Part shown: one piece after another, positions 9,401 to 17,671 of the stretch
How positions within the stretch are numbered: position 1 is the stretch's first letter
Layout of the letters: every line of letters starts with the position of its first letter
DNA from: an uncultured Nioella sp.
Lineage (GTDB): Bacteria; Pseudomonadota; Alphaproteobacteria; Rhodobacterales; Rhodobacteraceae
Assembly: GCA_947495575.1 (NCBI GenBank)
Contig: CANLZL010000001.1
Coordinates: forward strand, 1-64,000
DNA: 64,000 nucleotides
Reading direction: 5' to 3'
Made by a program: the position numbers and the translations under genes
The notes under the pieces: model-generated
What the model was told of the DNA's origin: nothing
Seen by the model: the letters and a program-made list of their open reading frames with translations, nothing else
The model's database searches: none

Positions 9401-9865
9401 GATGTCAATGCGGTGTCCAAGGCTTTGAAAGCAGCCCCTACCGACAGTCTGGCCAAGCGCAGCAGCGAGAGCCTGCCGGGACCAACCGGAGAATCGAACC
9501 GGTTGTCCGTCTATGCGCGTGGCACCGTGCTATGCCTTGGGCCGACCGCTGACGTCGCAGCTGAACAGGTGCGGATCGCCGAATGGGCAGGTTGCAAAGC
9601 TGTGGCCGTTGCCCCCGGCGCGCAAATCGACGGCGTCCTGACGCCTGAAGATTTACGCGATCTGGAGGGGTTTGCTCTAGTAGCCTTTGACGGACCTGAT
9701 GACGTGGCGCGCCAGATGCGGGTGGCCCTGGCCGCACGCGACGGGACGATCCTGCCTTTGGTGAGCCGCCGGGATCTGGCAGCAATGTGCCGGTTGGAAC
9801 GTCATATCTGCATCGATACTACCGCCGCAGGCGGCAATGCATCGCTTCTGGCGGCGGCCAGTTAA
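6401..9865 (+). CDS. putA: Bifunctional proline dehydrogenase / glutamate-semialdehyde dehydrogenase
   Basis: A 1154-residue PutA that oxidises proline to glutamate. The N-terminal half (about residues 60-480) is the FAD-binding proline dehydrogenase barrel. The central part (about 520-1000) is the NAD-dependent aldehyde dehydrogenase, with Glu766 in ETGGLNA and nucleophile Cys800 in GQRCSALR. A C-terminal ~150-residue tail resembles the extra Rossmann-like part of longer PutA proteins. There is no N-terminal ribbon-helix-helix DNA-binding domain, so it should not repress itself; control falls to the divergent PutR. ATG follows AGAGG; a second in-frame ATG two codons on is possible. A strong terminator follows. 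Confidence 0.97.
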   Translation: MLMSTDLRHTIRAYHLADEAALLSQLQSDLAPDDAAKTRIASAGADLVRAIRHDSKPGLMEVFLAEYGLSTEEGVALMCLAEALLRVPDAETMDALIEDKIAPSEWGKHLGHSSSSLVNASTWALMLTGKVLKEDEETGISSVLRGAVKRLGEPVIRIAVQRAMKEMGQQFVLGETIGEAVKRGKSWTKRGFTYSYDMLGEAAMTAVDAEGYLNAYAGAIAKLAAECRSKDIRENPGISIKLSALHPRYEETQKDRVMAELVPLVLQLARQAKAAGMGLNIDAEEADRLDLSLDVIEAVLSSPDLAGWHGFGVVVQAYGKRASFVIDWLNELATRLDRKIMVRLVKGAYWDTEIMRAQVEGLAGFPVFTRKPATDVSYICCARKLLSYSDRIYGQFATHNAHTTAAIIEMAEDKDAFEFQRLHGMGEALHEILHEKHGTRCRIYAPVGAHSDLLAYLVRRLLENGANSSFVNQIVDEDVAPEEVSADPFAELAVAMAEPAPGVVRPERLFGDRKNSRGLDIHCRDDLEDIRAARAPFEKATWHAAPVLAGPVEGETAQEVRNPARHDDLVGHVEEASLADVETAFTHARPWDARPEERRAALLRAADLYERNFGEIFALLTREAGKTVMDAVAELREAVDFLRYYAGAASDAPARGIYTCISPWNFPLAIYSGQISAALAAGNAVLAKPAETTSLIAALGVRLMHEAGVPVSALQLLPGRGSLIGGALTGDARVGGVCFTGSTATAQRINRAMAGKAAPDAPLTAETGGLNAMIVDSTALPEQAVRDIVASSFQSAGQRCSALRCLYVQKDIAEPFLKMLQGAMDELVVDDPWAFNCDVGPIISSAARDEIAAYVADARTEGRVIHEISAPTQGSFQPPVVVKVNGLDDLEREVFGPVLHVATFEADEIDQVVETINGRGFGLTFGLHTRIDDRVQEITERLKVGNIYVNRNQIGAIVGSQPFGGEGLSGTGPKAGGPDYVARFSAGACNEVAMPKGHAADVNAVSKALKAAPTDSLAKRSSESLPGPTGESNRLSVYARGTVLCLGPTADVAAEQVRIAEWAGCKAVAVAPGAQIDGVLTPEDLRDLEGFALVAFDGPDDVARQMRVALAARDGTILPLVSRRDLAAMCRLERHICIDTTAAGGNASLLAAAS

Positions 9866-9886
9866 GCTCAGAACAACAGGAGGGGC

Positions 9887-9930
9887 GGGCGTCGCAATGG
9901 GAAAACCCGTTGCGACGCCCATTTTCTTTT
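9887..9930 (+). terminator. Intrinsic terminator of putA
   Basis: A 15-bp stem (GGGCGTCGCAATGGG paired with CCCGTTGCGACGCCC, one G-U pair), AAAA loop, and an ATTTTCTTTT tail. It is among the strongest hairpins in the window and lies 21 bases past putA. Confidence 0.93.
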
Positions 9931-9998
9931 GGGTGCGGTCCTTGCCCTGACCCGACATTCCCGCGATGAAAGAGGGAACGGATCGAGGAGAGTTTGAT

Positions 9999-10883
9999 AT
10001 GGCAAAAATCGCATTTCTAGGCCTGGGCGTTATGGGATACCCGATGGCCGGCCATCTGCAGGCCGCGGGACATAACGTGACCGTCTATAACCGCACTGCC
10101 GCAAAGGCCGAGGCTTGGGCGAAACAGCATGACGGCGGATTTGCACCGACCCCGCGAGAGGCCGTTGCCGATGCAGAGTTTGTCATGGCTTGCGTCGGCA
10201 ATGACGATGATTTGCGGTCGGTTGTGTCGGGTGAAGATGGTGCTTTTGCCGGGATGGCGGCGGATGCGGTCTTTGTTGACCATACGACCGTTTCGGCGAT
10301 TGTGACGCGAGAGCTGGCCGCCACAGGTGCGGCTGCGGGGTTCGGCTGGGTGGATGCGCCTGTTTCAGGCGGACAGGCAGGCGCCGAAAATGGGCAGTTG
10401 GCCATCATGTGTGGCGGCGCAGAGGATCATTTCTCGGCCGCTGAACCGATTATGGATGCCTACGCAAAGGCGATCGAGCATTTTGGAGACGTTGGCTCGG
10501 GACAATTGGTGAAAATGGTCAATCAAGTATGTATCGGCGGGCTGGTGCAGGCGATGTCTGAAGCGGTTTTCTTTGCCATGGAAGCGGGGCTCGATGCCAA
10601 GAAAGTAGCAGGGCTGGTGAGCCAGGGGGCCGGCGGCAGCTGGCAATTGGCCAATCGTGCGGGCACCATGGTGGATAATGAGTTCAACTATGGGTTCGCC
10701 GTCGACTGGATGCGCAAGGATTTGGGTATCGCGCTGCAGCAGGCCAAGGAAATGGGCGTGAGCCTGCCCGTGACGGCGATGGTCGATCAATTCTATGGCG
10801 AGGTGCAGCAATTGGGCGGCGGACGCTGGGACACGTCGAGCCTGATCCAGCGTTTCCGTGCCATGAAAGGGCAGGATCTGTAG
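9999..10883 (+). CDS. NAD(P)-dependent beta-hydroxyacid dehydrogenase family oxidoreductase
   Basis: A 294-residue member of the 3-hydroxyisobutyrate dehydrogenase / tartronate semialdehyde reductase family. It has an N-terminal dinucleotide fold (AFLGLGVMGYPM), the substrate-binding signature DAPVSGGQAGAENGQL, and the catalytic lysine in GQLVKMVNQ. The all-helical C-terminal domain is complete. Substrate cannot be settled from sequence; valine degradation, glyoxylate or succinic semialdehyde reduction are all possible. ATG follows GAGGAG with 8-base spacing, which favours this start over an ATG 33 bases upstream. It stands alone between the putA terminator and mnmH. Confidence 0.9.
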   Translation: MAKIAFLGLGVMGYPMAGHLQAAGHNVTVYNRTAAKAEAWAKQHDGGFAPTPREAVADAEFVMACVGNDDDLRSVVSGEDGAFAGMAADAVFVDHTTVSAIVTRELAATGAAAGFGWVDAPVSGGQAGAENGQLAIMCGGAEDHFSAAEPIMDAYAKAIEHFGDVGSGQLVKMVNQVCIGGLVQAMSEAVFFAMEAGLDAKKVAGLVSQGAGGSWQLANRAGTMVDNEFNYGFAVDWMRKDLGIALQQAKEMGVSLPVTAMVDQFYGEVQQLGGGRWDTSSLIQRFRAMKGQDL

Positions 10884-10974
10884 GCAGGGTTCGCACAAGG
10901 CTGCGCCTATGCGCGACCGGGGGGCGCCCGCCCTCACCCTTCCTGGCGGAAGGGATCGGACGGGCGCGGAGGCC

Positions 10975-11013
10975 AGTGGCCACTGAGTTGGGTATTTTTG
11001 CAAAGAAGAAGGG
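10975..11013 (+). repeat. Dispersed terminator-like element, copy 2
   Basis: A palindrome AGTGGCCACT is followed by GGGTATTTTTGCAAAGAAG and then AAGGG. It lies past the dehydrogenase gene in the same orientation as copies 1, 3 and 4. Here the purine-rich end (AGAAGAAGGG) also serves as the only plausible Shine-Dalgarno for mnmH, so the element joins the end of one gene to the start of the next. Confidence 0.6.
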
Positions 11014-11023
11014 ATGGCGCGGG

Positions 11024-12085
11024 GTGGCATTCGAGCTGGACGATCTGTGGCAGGCGAGGTGGCGCGGATTTGACTGCGTGATCGATGTGCGCGCGCCGGC
11101 TGAATTTGCCGAGGACCACATCCCCGGCGCGGTGTCGATGCCGGTTCTGGACGATGCTGAGCGGGCGAGGGTCGGCACGATCTACAAGCAGGACAGCGCT
11201 TTCACGGCGCGCAAGATCGGCGCTGCGCTGGTGGCGCGCAATGCTGCCGCGCATATCGAGGCGCATATGATGGATCGCCCGGGGGCGTGGAAACCATTGG
11301 TCTATTGCTGGCGCGGTGGACAACGGTCGGGGTCCTTTGCCACGATCCTGCGCCAGATCGGCTGGCGGGTTGGGGTGCTCGAAGGCGGCTATCGCAGCTA
11401 TCGCCGCGGCGTGGTCGAAGCGCTATACGAACGCCCTTTTCCGTTTCGCCTGATCCGGCTGGACGGAAATACCGGGACAGGCAAGACCGCATTGTTGCGG
11501 CGGGCTTCGGCTATGGGCGCGCAAGTACTGGACCTTGAAGGGCTGGCCCAACACCGCGGATCAATCCTTGGCGGGATGGGGGCAGACCAACCGGCCCAAA
11601 AAGGGTTTGAAAGCAAGCTTATCTCGTCGCTCATAGGTTTTGACCGGACGAAGCCGGTTTTGGTCGAGGCTGAATCAGGCCGATTGGGCGCGTTGCGCCT
11701 GCCGCCATCGCTGTGGAAGGCGATGATTTCTGCGCCTCGCATTGTTGTGCGTGCACCCGTAGCGGCACGTGCGTCGTTCCTGATCTCGGATTATAGTGAG
11801 GTGCTAAAGGATCGGGAAAAGTTGTCTGCACTTCTCGATGGGCTGCGCCCATTGGTTGGTCACGACAGGGTTTCCCAATGGCAGACTGAGGCTAAGGCAG
11901 GCTCTTGGTCCAGTTTGGCCCAAGGGTTAATTCGGGACCATTACGATCCGGCTTATGGTCGTGCCCGACAAAGAGACAAGACACCAGTTTGTGCAGAGTT
12001 GGCGACAGAGCGTCTGGATGAAACGAGCTTGGATCGGCTTGCACGAAAATTACTTGCGACCGTCGATGATGTGGATTTCCGGTGA
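11024..12085 (+). CDS. mnmH: tRNA 2-selenouridine synthase
   Basis: A 353-residue enzyme (also SelU/YbbB) that replaces sulfur by selenium in 2-thiouridine at the tRNA wobble position, using selenophosphate from SelD. The N-terminal rhodanese domain has the active-site Cys95 in CWRGGQRSG; E. coli SelU uses Cys97, so the GTG start chosen here fits. A P-loop (DGNTGTGKT) opens the C-terminal domain. A longer GTG start 48 bases upstream would translate the dispersed repeat and is disfavoured. The 3' end overlaps the convergent selD by 36 bases, so the two enzymes of one pathway face each other tail to tail. Confidence 0.92.
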   Translation: MAFELDDLWQARWRGFDCVIDVRAPAEFAEDHIPGAVSMPVLDDAERARVGTIYKQDSAFTARKIGAALVARNAAAHIEAHMMDRPGAWKPLVYCWRGGQRSGSFATILRQIGWRVGVLEGGYRSYRRGVVEALYERPFPFRLIRLDGNTGTGKTALLRRASAMGAQVLDLEGLAQHRGSILGGMGADQPAQKGFESKLISSLIGFDRTKPVLVEAESGRLGALRLPPSLWKAMISAPRIVVRAPVAARASFLISDYSEVLKDREKLSALLDGLRPLVGHDRVSQWQTEAKAGSWSSLAQGLIRDHYDPAYGRARQRDKTPVCAELATERLDETSLDRLARKLLATVDDVDFR

Positions 12086-14227
12086 TCCGGCGAGCACCGT
12101 GCCAATTTGGATACCGGGGATTCCCGCTTCGCTGAGGCTGGCCTGAATCTTTGGGACTTTTGCCGCTGGTACTGCTGCCAAAAGACCGCCTGACGTTTGG
12201 GGATCAAACAAAATATCAGCGGCTTCGGCCACAGCCCCCCGAATTCTAGGTGCCAACGCAGTAAAATTGGCCGCATGCAGGCTGGACTTGTACCCATGGG
12301 CAAGAAGGTTTTCAGCGCCGGGTATGACTGGAATGTCGCGAAGATTGAGCTGCGCGCCGACCTTTGATGCCTCACAGATGTTGAACAGGTGACCGGCCAG
12401 CCCAAAACCTGTTACATCGGTCATCGCATGGGCTTCGAGTGATAATATTTTGGCCGCACTCGCGCTGCTGGTTGCCATCTGTGCCCAGGTTTTTGCCACA
12501 ACGTCACCGGGCGCGGCCAATTGCATCTCAGCCGCCAGGACCACGCCGGTTCCAAGCGGTTTGGTCAATAACAGCGCGTCCCCGGGTTTGGCCCCATTGA
12601 GGGTGATCGGTGCTGAATTGGTTGTTCCAGTGACACAAAAGCCGATGGTCAACTCTGCCCCCATAGAGCTATGCCCGCCGATAATTGATGCGCCAGCGTC
12701 AGAAAAGACGTCGCTGGCCGCGCTCATGATTTCCTCGAGCCAGCGAGATTGAAGCGCAGGCGACAGGCGCGGCAGGATGATCTGAGCCAAGACCGCCTGC
12801 GGGGCCGCGCCCATGGCCCAGCAATCGCCAAGGGCATGGATGGCCGAAATGCGGGCTAGCAACGCCGGGTCTTGAGTGAACGCGCGCAAATGGTCGGTCG
12901 ACAGGATCTGGCGGGTATTACCCATCGCCAAAATAGCCGCGTCATCGCCCGGCATGCTTTCGACGTCATCCCTGGTTATAGGAGGCAAAGATTTTAGAGC
13001 AGTTTTCAACCCGCCCGGCCCAATCTTGGCACCGCATCCACCACACAGAGGTTTATCGCCCAATGCCTCACTGGTGCCTGCCGCCGCTTCAACTGGAAGG
13101 CGCGGCTGCGCCATCGGTTTGAGGCGTGAAAACTTCTGCATGAAGGCCAGATCAATATTGTTTTTCCAGCGCCACAGGGCGCGGCCAGCTACTACAATGC
13201 CTGCCTTTTCTGCTAGGGCTCGTCGATCACCAAGTGAGATGAGTTTGAGATAATCTCTCTGCGGGTTAAATGGCCTCATCAGCTCCGGCTTTTCTTGTGC
13301 GAGGGCGCGCAGGTTGTTCAGCAAAATCGGCGCCGCGCGCACGGCATAAACACCAGCCTTCGGGCGCGGAGCATGGGCCAGATGCGCGCAATCGCCGACA
13401 GCAAAAACAGCCTCATCGCCAATGGATTGCAAAGTTGGACCGACGCTAAGGAACCCGGCCTGATGCGGCAGGCCCTGCTCTGCCAGCCATGCATGGGGCC
13501 GCGCGCCCGCGGCCCCAAGCGTCAAGGCAGAAAGGATCGCCGTGTTATCGGCCAAGACCAGATGGTCCGCGTTAACTTGGGTCACGTCGGAATTGGGCTT
13601 TAGAATGATCTTTTGGTGATCCAGCTCAGCCAAGAGCCGTGTACGCGCTTTTTCATTCACGGCGTCCAGAATCCCGGCGCGATCCAGCAATGTGATCGAA
13701 ACGTTGTCTCCCAATCTGCGCCGCGCGGCCATGGCCAGTTCCGCGCCGGCGACGCCTGCGCCGATAACGGCCACGGGGCCGCCACCCGCAGTTACGAAAT
13801 CCTGCCAACGGTCGGCAAAATGGTCCAGGGGTTTCACCGGCGCGCCAAAGTCGGAAAACCCCGGAAGGCGCGCCATTCGGGAATGCACACCAATATCGGC
13901 CGAAACAAGGTCATAGCCCACCGGACCACGCCCCGTTACCCTGATCATGCGAGTGACCGGATCAATACCTGTGGCAGCGCCGAGAATAATCCGGGCGCCC
14001 GCAAATCGCGCCAGTTTGACCAGGTCAATATCCAGGGCGTCCCGCGGGTAATGTCCGGCGATATGGCCCGGCAGCATTCCTGAATAGGCCGCTGTTGGAC
14101 CGGGTGTGATCAGGGTCAGGCGCGCGCCGGGTAACGGGGCCATCCCCCAGGATTTCAAGACCAAAGCATGTGTGTGTCCGCCGCCGATCAGGACGATATC
14201 TTTGGTTACAGGGATCGAAACATGCAT
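12050..14227 (-). CDS. selD: Selenophosphate synthase fused to a pyridine-nucleotide oxidoreductase domain
   Basis: A 725-residue fusion. Residues 1 to about 370 form an FAD/NAD-dependent NDH-2-like oxidoreductase (VLIGGGHTHA, AVIGAGVAGAELA, VFAVGDCAHL). Residues about 390-725 are selenide,water dikinase, which makes selenophosphate from selenide and ATP. The catalytic pair is Cys398 and Lys401 in GGCGAK; the second cysteine of the E. coli GCGCK motif is alanine. This fusion is known in bacteria and cyanobacteria; the flavin part may supply reduced selenium. The start MHVSIPVTKD is chosen from family alignment; 26 more codons are open upstream. mnmH is the only selenium user visible here; selA, selB and selC are not in the window. 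Confidence 0.93.
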   Translation of the reverse strand: MHVSIPVTKDIVLIGGGHTHALVLKSWGMAPLPGARLTLITPGPTAAYSGMLPGHIAGHYPRDALDIDLVKLARFAGARIILGAATGIDPVTRMIRVTGRGPVGYDLVSADIGVHSRMARLPGFSDFGAPVKPLDHFADRWQDFVTAGGGPVAVIGAGVAGAELAMAARRRLGDNVSITLLDRAGILDAVNEKARTRLLAELDHQKIILKPNSDVTQVNADHLVLADNTAILSALTLGAAGARPHAWLAEQGLPHQAGFLSVGPTLQSIGDEAVFAVGDCAHLAHAPRPKAGVYAVRAAPILLNNLRALAQEKPELMRPFNPQRDYLKLISLGDRRALAEKAGIVVAGRALWRWKNNIDLAFMQKFSRLKPMAQPRLPVEAAAGTSEALGDKPLCGGCGAKIGPGGLKTALKSLPPITRDDVESMPGDDAAILAMGNTRQILSTDHLRAFTQDPALLARISAIHALGDCWAMGAAPQAVLAQIILPRLSPALQSRWLEEIMSAASDVFSDAGASIIGGHSSMGAELTIGFCVTGTTNSAPITLNGAKPGDALLLTKPLGTGVVLAAEMQLAAPGDVVAKTWAQMATSSASAAKILSLEAHAMTDVTGFGLAGHLFNICEASKVGAQLNLRDIPVIPGAENLLAHGYKSSLHAANFTALAPRIRGAVAEAADILFDPQTSGGLLAAVPAAKVPKIQASLSEAGIPGIQIGTVLAGSPEIHIIDGRK

Positions 14228-14367
14228 GCGGGCGAGTCCTGGGCCAATAGGGTTCCACCCGTCATAGCGTGCCATGTCCACCCTGACGAGGCCCGGCGTC
14301 GTCACTTCACATCAAGGTTAACGGCTTCCTCGTTAGCCAAATGGCCCGGTTCTGGTCCGCGTTGGCG

Positions 14368-15141
14368 CTAGATTTCAGCAAAGACATCCGTTGGGTACAC
14401 GACATGGCTCAAGTATAGCCCATGTGGCGGTGATACCGGTCCGCACGCCGCCCGGTCGCGGGCCTCCAGGGCTGATTTTACATCACGCGAGTCCCAGGAC
14501 CCTGCGCCGACCCGCTCCAATGTGCCAACGATGGACCGCACTTGATTATGAAGAAAGGAACGCGCCCGCAGGAATATACGAAATTCCTGTCCGATGGCGC
14601 GGGGGACTTCCTCAATCGTGATCTCATCGAGCGTCTTGACCGGGCTTTTTGCCTGACACAGCGTGGCGCGGAACGTGGTGAAGTCATGCTGGCCAATCAA
14701 ATGCTTAGCGCCTTCCTGCATGGCATCCAGATCCAGACGGTTCTTGACCTGCCAGACCTGCCCGGCCTCATGCGTCAGCGGTGCGCGACGAGCAACTAGA
14801 CGAAAGACATATTGTCGTTCCAACGCAGAAAATCGTGCGTGCCAATCGGCATCCACCTGCGCGGCTGCAACAATTGCCACGGGTTGCGGTTTGAGATGAA
14901 AATTTAGCGCCTCGGACAATCGGAACGGCGTCCAATCACCTGCCATGTCGCAATGGGCCACCTGACCCGTTGCATGCACGCCGGCATCAGTTCGGCCAGC
15001 GGCCGCGATGGTGGGCACATCAGCCTCAAGCTTTGACAGGGCCACCTCGATCGCAGCCTGCACCGAGGCCACATCGACCTGTCTTTGCCATCCGGCAAAG
15101 GGCGCTCCATCATATTCGACTTTCAAGGCATATCGTGGCAT
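14368..15141 (-). CDS. truA: tRNA pseudouridine(38-40) synthase
   Basis: A 257-residue TruA that isomerises uridines 38-40 in the anticodon arm. The catalytic Asp52 lies in [13 protein letters not shown], and the N-terminus [12 protein letters not shown] matches the usual family start, so an upstream extension of 21 codons is rejected. It is divergent from the YcjX-like gene. Together with mnmH it gives two tRNA-modification genes close by, but on separate transcripts. Confidence 0.96.
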   Translation of the reverse strand: MPRYALKVEYDGAPFAGWQRQVDVASVQAAIEVALSKLEADVPTIAAAGRTDAGVHATGQVAHCDMAGDWTPFRLSEALNFHLKPQPVAIVAAAQVDADWHARFSALERQYVFRLVARRAPLTHEAGQVWQVKNRLDLDAMQEGAKHLIGQHDFTTFRATLCQAKSPVKTLDEITIEEVPRAIGQEFRIFLRARSFLHNQVRSIVGTLERVGAGSWDSRDVKSALEARDRAACGPVSPPHGLYLSHVVYPTDVFAEI

Positions 15142-15248
15142 GGCGAAAGCAGCTAAACCAAAGCAGGCAAAAGCGCAATCGACCCTCGCAACCGCGCGCA
15201 GCAATGCCTATTCTCTTGGAATATGGATTTCAAACAGGTTTTTAGCAC

Positions 15249-16661
15249 GTGGTCATTGGCGCGATATCAGACAGTTTAGGCCGGGGGGTTGAACGTGTGG
15301 GTTCGGCCGTGTCCGAGACGTTTTTTGAACCGGTCATTCGGCTTGGCGTCACCGGTTTGGCACGCGCAGGCAAGACCGTCTTTATCACCTCTCTGGTCTC
15401 GAACCTGTTGGATCGCGGTCGGATGCCGGGCCTGCAAGCGGCCAGTTCAGGCCGGATCGAAGCGGCATTTTTACAGCCGCAGCCGGATGATACCGTTCCG
15501 CGTTTCGATTATGAGGCATATTTGGCCGCGCTAACGGGGCCAGAGCCGCATTGGCCAGAATCGACACGGGCAATTTCGGAGCTACGCCTGTCCCTAAGGG
15601 TCCGACCGCAAGGAATGCTTTCAGGTATGACCGGCCCACGAACGGTGCACATAGATATCGTGGATTACCCCGGTGAATGGCTGTTGGATCTGGGCTTGAT
15701 GGATCAAAGCTATGACGATTGGTCAGCCGAGACTTTAAAGCGCGCCGCCACTCGCGATCAGTCAAAGGCCTATCTGGCACAGTTGGATGAGACCGATGGC
15801 GCGGCTGAATTGTCCGAGGCCACGGCCAAAACCCTGGCCCGTGTGTTTACGGATTACCTTCAATCGGCCCGAAATTCCGGTTATTCCGATTGCACGCCGG
15901 GCCGTTTTCTTATGCCCGGAGAATTGGAAGGCAGCCCCGCGCTGACCTTTGCACCACTGCCCGCCGGTGAGGCCCCGCGCAAATCGTTGCGCCGGGAAAT
16001 GGCGCGCCGTTTCGAGGCCTATAAATCGCAAGTGGTGAAGCCATTTTTCCGCGATCACTTTGCCCGGATCGACCGGCAGGTTGTCCTGGTGGATGCGCTG
16101 GATGCAATCCACAACGGCCCTCGCGCCGTTGAGGATTTACGGCAAGCCATGTCAGGTATCCTGACGGCGTTTCGCCCGGGTCGGAATTCGTTTTTGACGG
16201 CCATCATGGGCCGGCGTGTTGAGAAAATTCTTTTCGCGGCGACCAAGGCCGATCACTTGCATCACACGCAACACAAACGCCTGTCCGCAATCATGGAAGC
16301 CCTGGTGCGCGATGCGCGCGACCGCGCTGATTTCGCGGGCGCCGATACTCAAGCCATGGCGATTGCGGCCTTGCGCGCAACGGTTGAGGAAAGCCGCAAT
16401 CACAATGGCGGCACGCTCGATCTGGTGCGGGGCACCTTGTTGGATGGCGGCAAACAGGCCGCGTTTCACCCCGGCGAATTGCCTGATGATCCCAGCCATC
16501 TTTTGTCGCCCGCGCGGCAAGGGGCCGACGCCTGGCTGGACGCAGATTATCAGGTGATGCGGTTTGCCCCGGCCAAGCTGACGCTACGGCCCGGTGAGGG
16601 GCCACCGCATATTCGCATGGACCGGGCGGCGGAGTTTTTGTTGGGGGATAAATTGTCATGA
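15249..16661 (+). CDS. YcjX-like P-loop NTPase
   Basis: A 470-residue member of the YcjX family (COG3106), predicted dynamin-like GTPases of unknown role. The Walker A motif is GLARAGKT (residues 36-43) and a Walker B-like acidic stretch HIDIVDYPGEW follows near residue 140. It starts with GTG; no better ATG precedes the motif. Its stop overlaps the start of the following gene (ATGA), so the pair is translationally coupled. In E. coli the ycjX-ycjF pair belongs to the phage-shock regulon; no PspF/sigma-54 signals are evident here. Confidence 0.88.
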   Translation: MVIGAISDSLGRGVERVGSAVSETFFEPVIRLGVTGLARAGKTVFITSLVSNLLDRGRMPGLQAASSGRIEAAFLQPQPDDTVPRFDYEAYLAALTGPEPHWPESTRAISELRLSLRVRPQGMLSGMTGPRTVHIDIVDYPGEWLLDLGLMDQSYDDWSAETLKRAATRDQSKAYLAQLDETDGAAELSEATAKTLARVFTDYLQSARNSGYSDCTPGRFLMPGELEGSPALTFAPLPAGEAPRKSLRREMARRFEAYKSQVVKPFFRDHFARIDRQVVLVDALDAIHNGPRAVEDLRQAMSGILTAFRPGRNSFLTAIMGRRVEKILFAATKADHLHHTQHKRLSAIMEALVRDARDRADFAGADTQAMAIAALRATVEESRNHNGGTLDLVRGTLLDGGKQAAFHPGELPDDPSHLLSPARQGADAWLDADYQVMRFAPAKLTLRPGEGPPHIRMDRAAEFLLGDKLS

Positions 16662-17671
16662 GCGACCGCAAAGGCCCCGTCTTGATCGAGTTAGACGAAG
16701 ACCACGGTCCGGACCATGGCCCCGCCTCCGCGCCGCCTGTGCCTGATCTGGATTTGCCTGCGCCGACGGGCCAAGCGATGCAAACCGTGGCCAAACTGGC
16801 GGCACGCCGCGGGTCGCGCCTATCGCGGGTTTTCTGGGGCGCGCTGGTTGCTCTGATCGGCTTTGTGGCCTCGTTGGCTGCGTGGAACTTTGTGACGGCC
16901 CTATTGGCGTCCAATCCGGTTTTGGGTTGGATTGCGACGGGGTTGATCGCGCTTGTGTCGCTGACGCTACTGATTATCGCCATGCGTGAGGCGGCCTCGT
17001 TTTTCCGCCTTGGCAAGCTTGACGTGTTGCGCCAATCGGCTGAAACCGCTTTGGCCTCAGGCGATTTGAAGGCCGCTCAGCGTGTGACCCGTGACCTGCA
17101 GGCCCTTTATCGTGGTCGGGCCGAGCTCAAGTGGCAACATGAGCGCCTGTGCGAACGGCAGGGCGATGTATTTGACGCAGACGGGCTTTTGCAACTGGCA
17201 GAGCAAGAATTGCTAGTGCCATTGGATGCGGCTGCGCGCGGCGAAGTTGAGGCCGCGGCCCGGCAAGTGGCCACGGTGACCGCGCTCGTACCGCTGGCCT
17301 TTGCCGATATTCTGACAGCGTTGACCGCAAATATGCGCATGATCCGACGGATTGCAGAGATCTATGGTGGACGCGCTGGAACCCTTGGCTCGTGGCGTCT
17401 GACCCGCGCTGTGCTCACCCATTTGGTGGCCACGGGCGCAGTGGCTGTGGGCGATGACATGCTGGATAGTTTCATTGGCGGCGGCCTCTTGGGCAAGGTC
17501 TCCCGCCGGTTTGGTGAGGGGGTTGTAAATGGCGCGCTGACGGCCCGTGTGGGCGTGGCCGCGATGGAAGTTTGCCGCCCGATGCCCTTCCGCAAGGAAA
17601 CCAAACCCTCAACTTCGGCCACAGTGCGCCGCGCGCTGACGGGGCTCTTTTCCGGCGGCGCAAAGGAATGA
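16658..17671 (+). CDS. YcjF-like inner-membrane protein (TIGR01620/DUF697)
   Basis: A 337-residue protein with a proline- and acid-rich N-terminus (about 35 residues), two adjacent membrane helices (about 65-115), an alpha-helical soluble portion and a C-terminal DUF697-like region with GRAGTLGSWRL and a glycine-rich GDDMLDSFIGGGLLGK. It overlaps ycjX by 4 bases and its stop overlaps the DMT transporter start in the same way, so three genes form one operon. The pair probably forms a membrane-associated NTPase complex; function is not established. Confidence 0.85.
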   Translation: MSDRKGPVLIELDEDHGPDHGPASAPPVPDLDLPAPTGQAMQTVAKLAARRGSRLSRVFWGALVALIGFVASLAAWNFVTALLASNPVLGWIATGLIALVSLTLLIIAMREAASFFRLGKLDVLRQSAETALASGDLKAAQRVTRDLQALYRGRAELKWQHERLCERQGDVFDADGLLQLAEQELLVPLDAAARGEVEAAARQVATVTALVPLAFADILTALTANMRMIRRIAEIYGGRAGTLGSWRLTRAVLTHLVATGAVAVGDDMLDSFIGGGLLGKVSRRFGEGVVNGALTARVGVAAMEVCRPMPFRKETKPSTSATVRRALTGLFSGGAKE

